A stretch of DNA of 64,000 nucleotides. It comes from Saururus chinensis. Taxonomy: Eukaryota; Streptophyta; Magnoliopsida; Piperales; Saururaceae. Below, piece after piece: positions 62,659-64,000 of this stretch. Location of the stretch: positions 18,930,685 through 18,994,684 of the forward strand of contig CP141140.1 in assembly GCA_035235625.1 (NCBI GenBank), given 5' to 3'. Under the pieces are notes generated by a model, which did no database searches, was not told the origin of the DNA, and was given only the letters and a program-made list of their open reading frames with translations. The translations under genes were made by a program, and so were the position numbers. Every line of letters begins with the position of its first letter. The first letter of the stretch is position 1.

Positions 62659-63252
62659 CTGGTTCATTTTCGTCTGCTTTATGCTCCTGTAGATTTTTTA
62701 TAATCATCCCTACTCTTCTTTCTAAATTCTGAATTGCATAGCGATTCTTCTTGTGTACATATGCTTAGCAATTCTTTCCTAATTTCCTTGTTTGTGACCT
62801 TGTTTCATGTTCATGATTCTTTTGTTAGTGCTTTGCTGGTATAAAATTAAATTGATTAGAAAAGATAATAGGAAAAATTTAAGATGCCCCGGGTCGGTGT
62901 GATCCAATCCTGCCTGCCCGGCGATACTTGTCTTTCTGATTGTTCGTCTTCAGCATATTGCGAAATGGTGGCGGTGAATGGGAGATTCCAGAAATGGACT
63001 TGGTTGTTACCTATACTCTTGAAAACGAAGATGGATTTTTTGCAGATGTTGACTTACAGGCATCGATGAAACTTAAAAATGCGTATGTTTAGATGCCAAT
63101 AGCTTTGCAGATGATCCTACTGCGTTCTCAGATTGTGGAAGTGAACTTTGATAATACAATGGGCTGTTTGGATAAAGATTATTAATTATAGTAAATTTTA
63201 ATTTATTTTAATCTCATTAGTTATATTTATAGATAAATTACTTTTATATTTG

Positions 63253-63254
<2 letters not shown>
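62659..63254. other. 3' flank of the STOP-like gene
   Basis: AT-rich, with no second gene seen. Short frames at 62884-63069 have no family features. Confidence 0.5.

Positions 63255-63318
<64 letters not shown>
63255..63318. repeat. (TA)n microsatellite
   Basis: About 32 TA units in a row. Frames of alternating Ile and Tyr on both strands are artefacts. Confidence 0.97.
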
Positions 63319-63321
<3 letters not shown>

Positions 63322-64000
63322 TTATTCAATAGATTTATAGATGAATTATGTGAATTTTCTAGTGATGACATTAGTAGGGAAAGTAAAACTGAATTATACA
63401 TTTTAATGAATCTAATAATTCATCGTAAATTTTATATATTTAAAATTTTTTACATCTAAACATAATTTAAAAATTTTATGTTTAATCTTAAAAGAATTAT
63501 TTTAATGAATTTTTATCCAAATAGTCCCACTGGTCTTTTTGTGTTCTTTCTTAATATCATAGGATCATTAAATTTTTTTGGTGGTTAAATGTACTTGGGT
63601 GCCTGGTCAAATGCATTAATGCCACGTGATGTTCATTGTGTGGTGGACATAATTTGAGGTGGGCTGGTTTTATCCACCCTTTGGCTGCATGATCTAATGT
63701 TTGTATTTATATCTCTTTTTCACTAAAGATGTCATTGGGTTGGATTTTATTGAACTTTGTGCTCGATAATATTTAAGAAATAATAAATTAAAATTTGACC
63801 CGAATAGCTATTTAGTTGAATTTAGAAACCTAAATTCGACTTAAGGTCAAGCTTAATTAGAATAGAAAAAAATAAAAAATTTATTTATAATTTTATTCTG
63901 GTTAACTTAATATTATTTAAAAAATAATAAATTTAAATTTAATTTAAATAATTATTTAAGTTAAATTTAAAAATTTAAACCCAACTTATTACGATAGGGT
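63319..64000. other. AT-rich intergenic DNA to the window end
   Basis: Many AATTTAAA-like words. No gene is seen. Confidence 0.55.

Noticed and set aside
63198-63459. Ile/Tyr repeating frames
   Set aside because: Translation of the (TA)n microsatellite.

Overview
The window is nuclear DNA of a flowering plant. Supporting evidence: spliced GT-AG introns, plant-specific protein families (an OM64/TOC64-type receptor and a STOP1-type zinc-finger regulator), and heavy plant transposon content (copia, LINE, MULE, MITE, nested solo LTRs). The species cannot be named from the sequence. There are no bacterial or organellar operons and no convincing tRNA or rRNA.

Layout. 1-3374: decayed 3' part of a Ty1/copia element with its 3' LTR. 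3.4-42 kb: a dispersed tandem family of four tiny genes (85-91 aa, all starting MSIEALAMAG) at 7236, 12368, 27942 and 41711, all on the + strand. The first three share a promoter of about 450 bp with G-box/ACGT motifs and the same TATA context. Flanking AT-rich DNA is duplicated with them. Later insertions spread the family apart: a MITE-like element (9628-10265), a LINE 3' fragment (12.8-13.3 kb), a 12.7-kb MULE (14636-27322) and a nest of solo LTRs (29710-40050). Subtracting the MULE and the LTR nest leaves start-to-start spacings of about 5.1, 2.9 and 3.4 kb.

The MULE has a likely 9-bp target duplication and diverged terminal repeats. It carries a dead mudrA-type transposase (minus strand), a dead Ulp1-like protease gene of the DUF1985/KAONASHI kind (plus strand, lacking its catalytic Cys), a captured piece of a major-facilitator transporter gene, and many copies of one short AT-rich motif scattered through introns and spacers. 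A second, more decayed DUF1985-type gene lies at 45.9-47.5 kb.

Four related long LTRs stand alone without internal regions, each between perfect 5-bp target duplications. The outer LTR (29710-40050) contains two others (30212-35439 and 36422-38092), and a sister of the outer one lies at 47593-50997. All four carry a small hairpin-like inverted repeat 0.28-0.49 kb from their 3' end.

The right end is ordinary host gene space. It holds a 13-exon OM64 (mitochondrial TOC64-V-like) gene (53855-60895) with an inactive amidase domain and a complete TPR carboxylate clamp, followed 675 bp later by an intronless STOP1/STOP2-like C2H2 zinc-finger gene (61570-62658). Nothing shows that the two genes work together.
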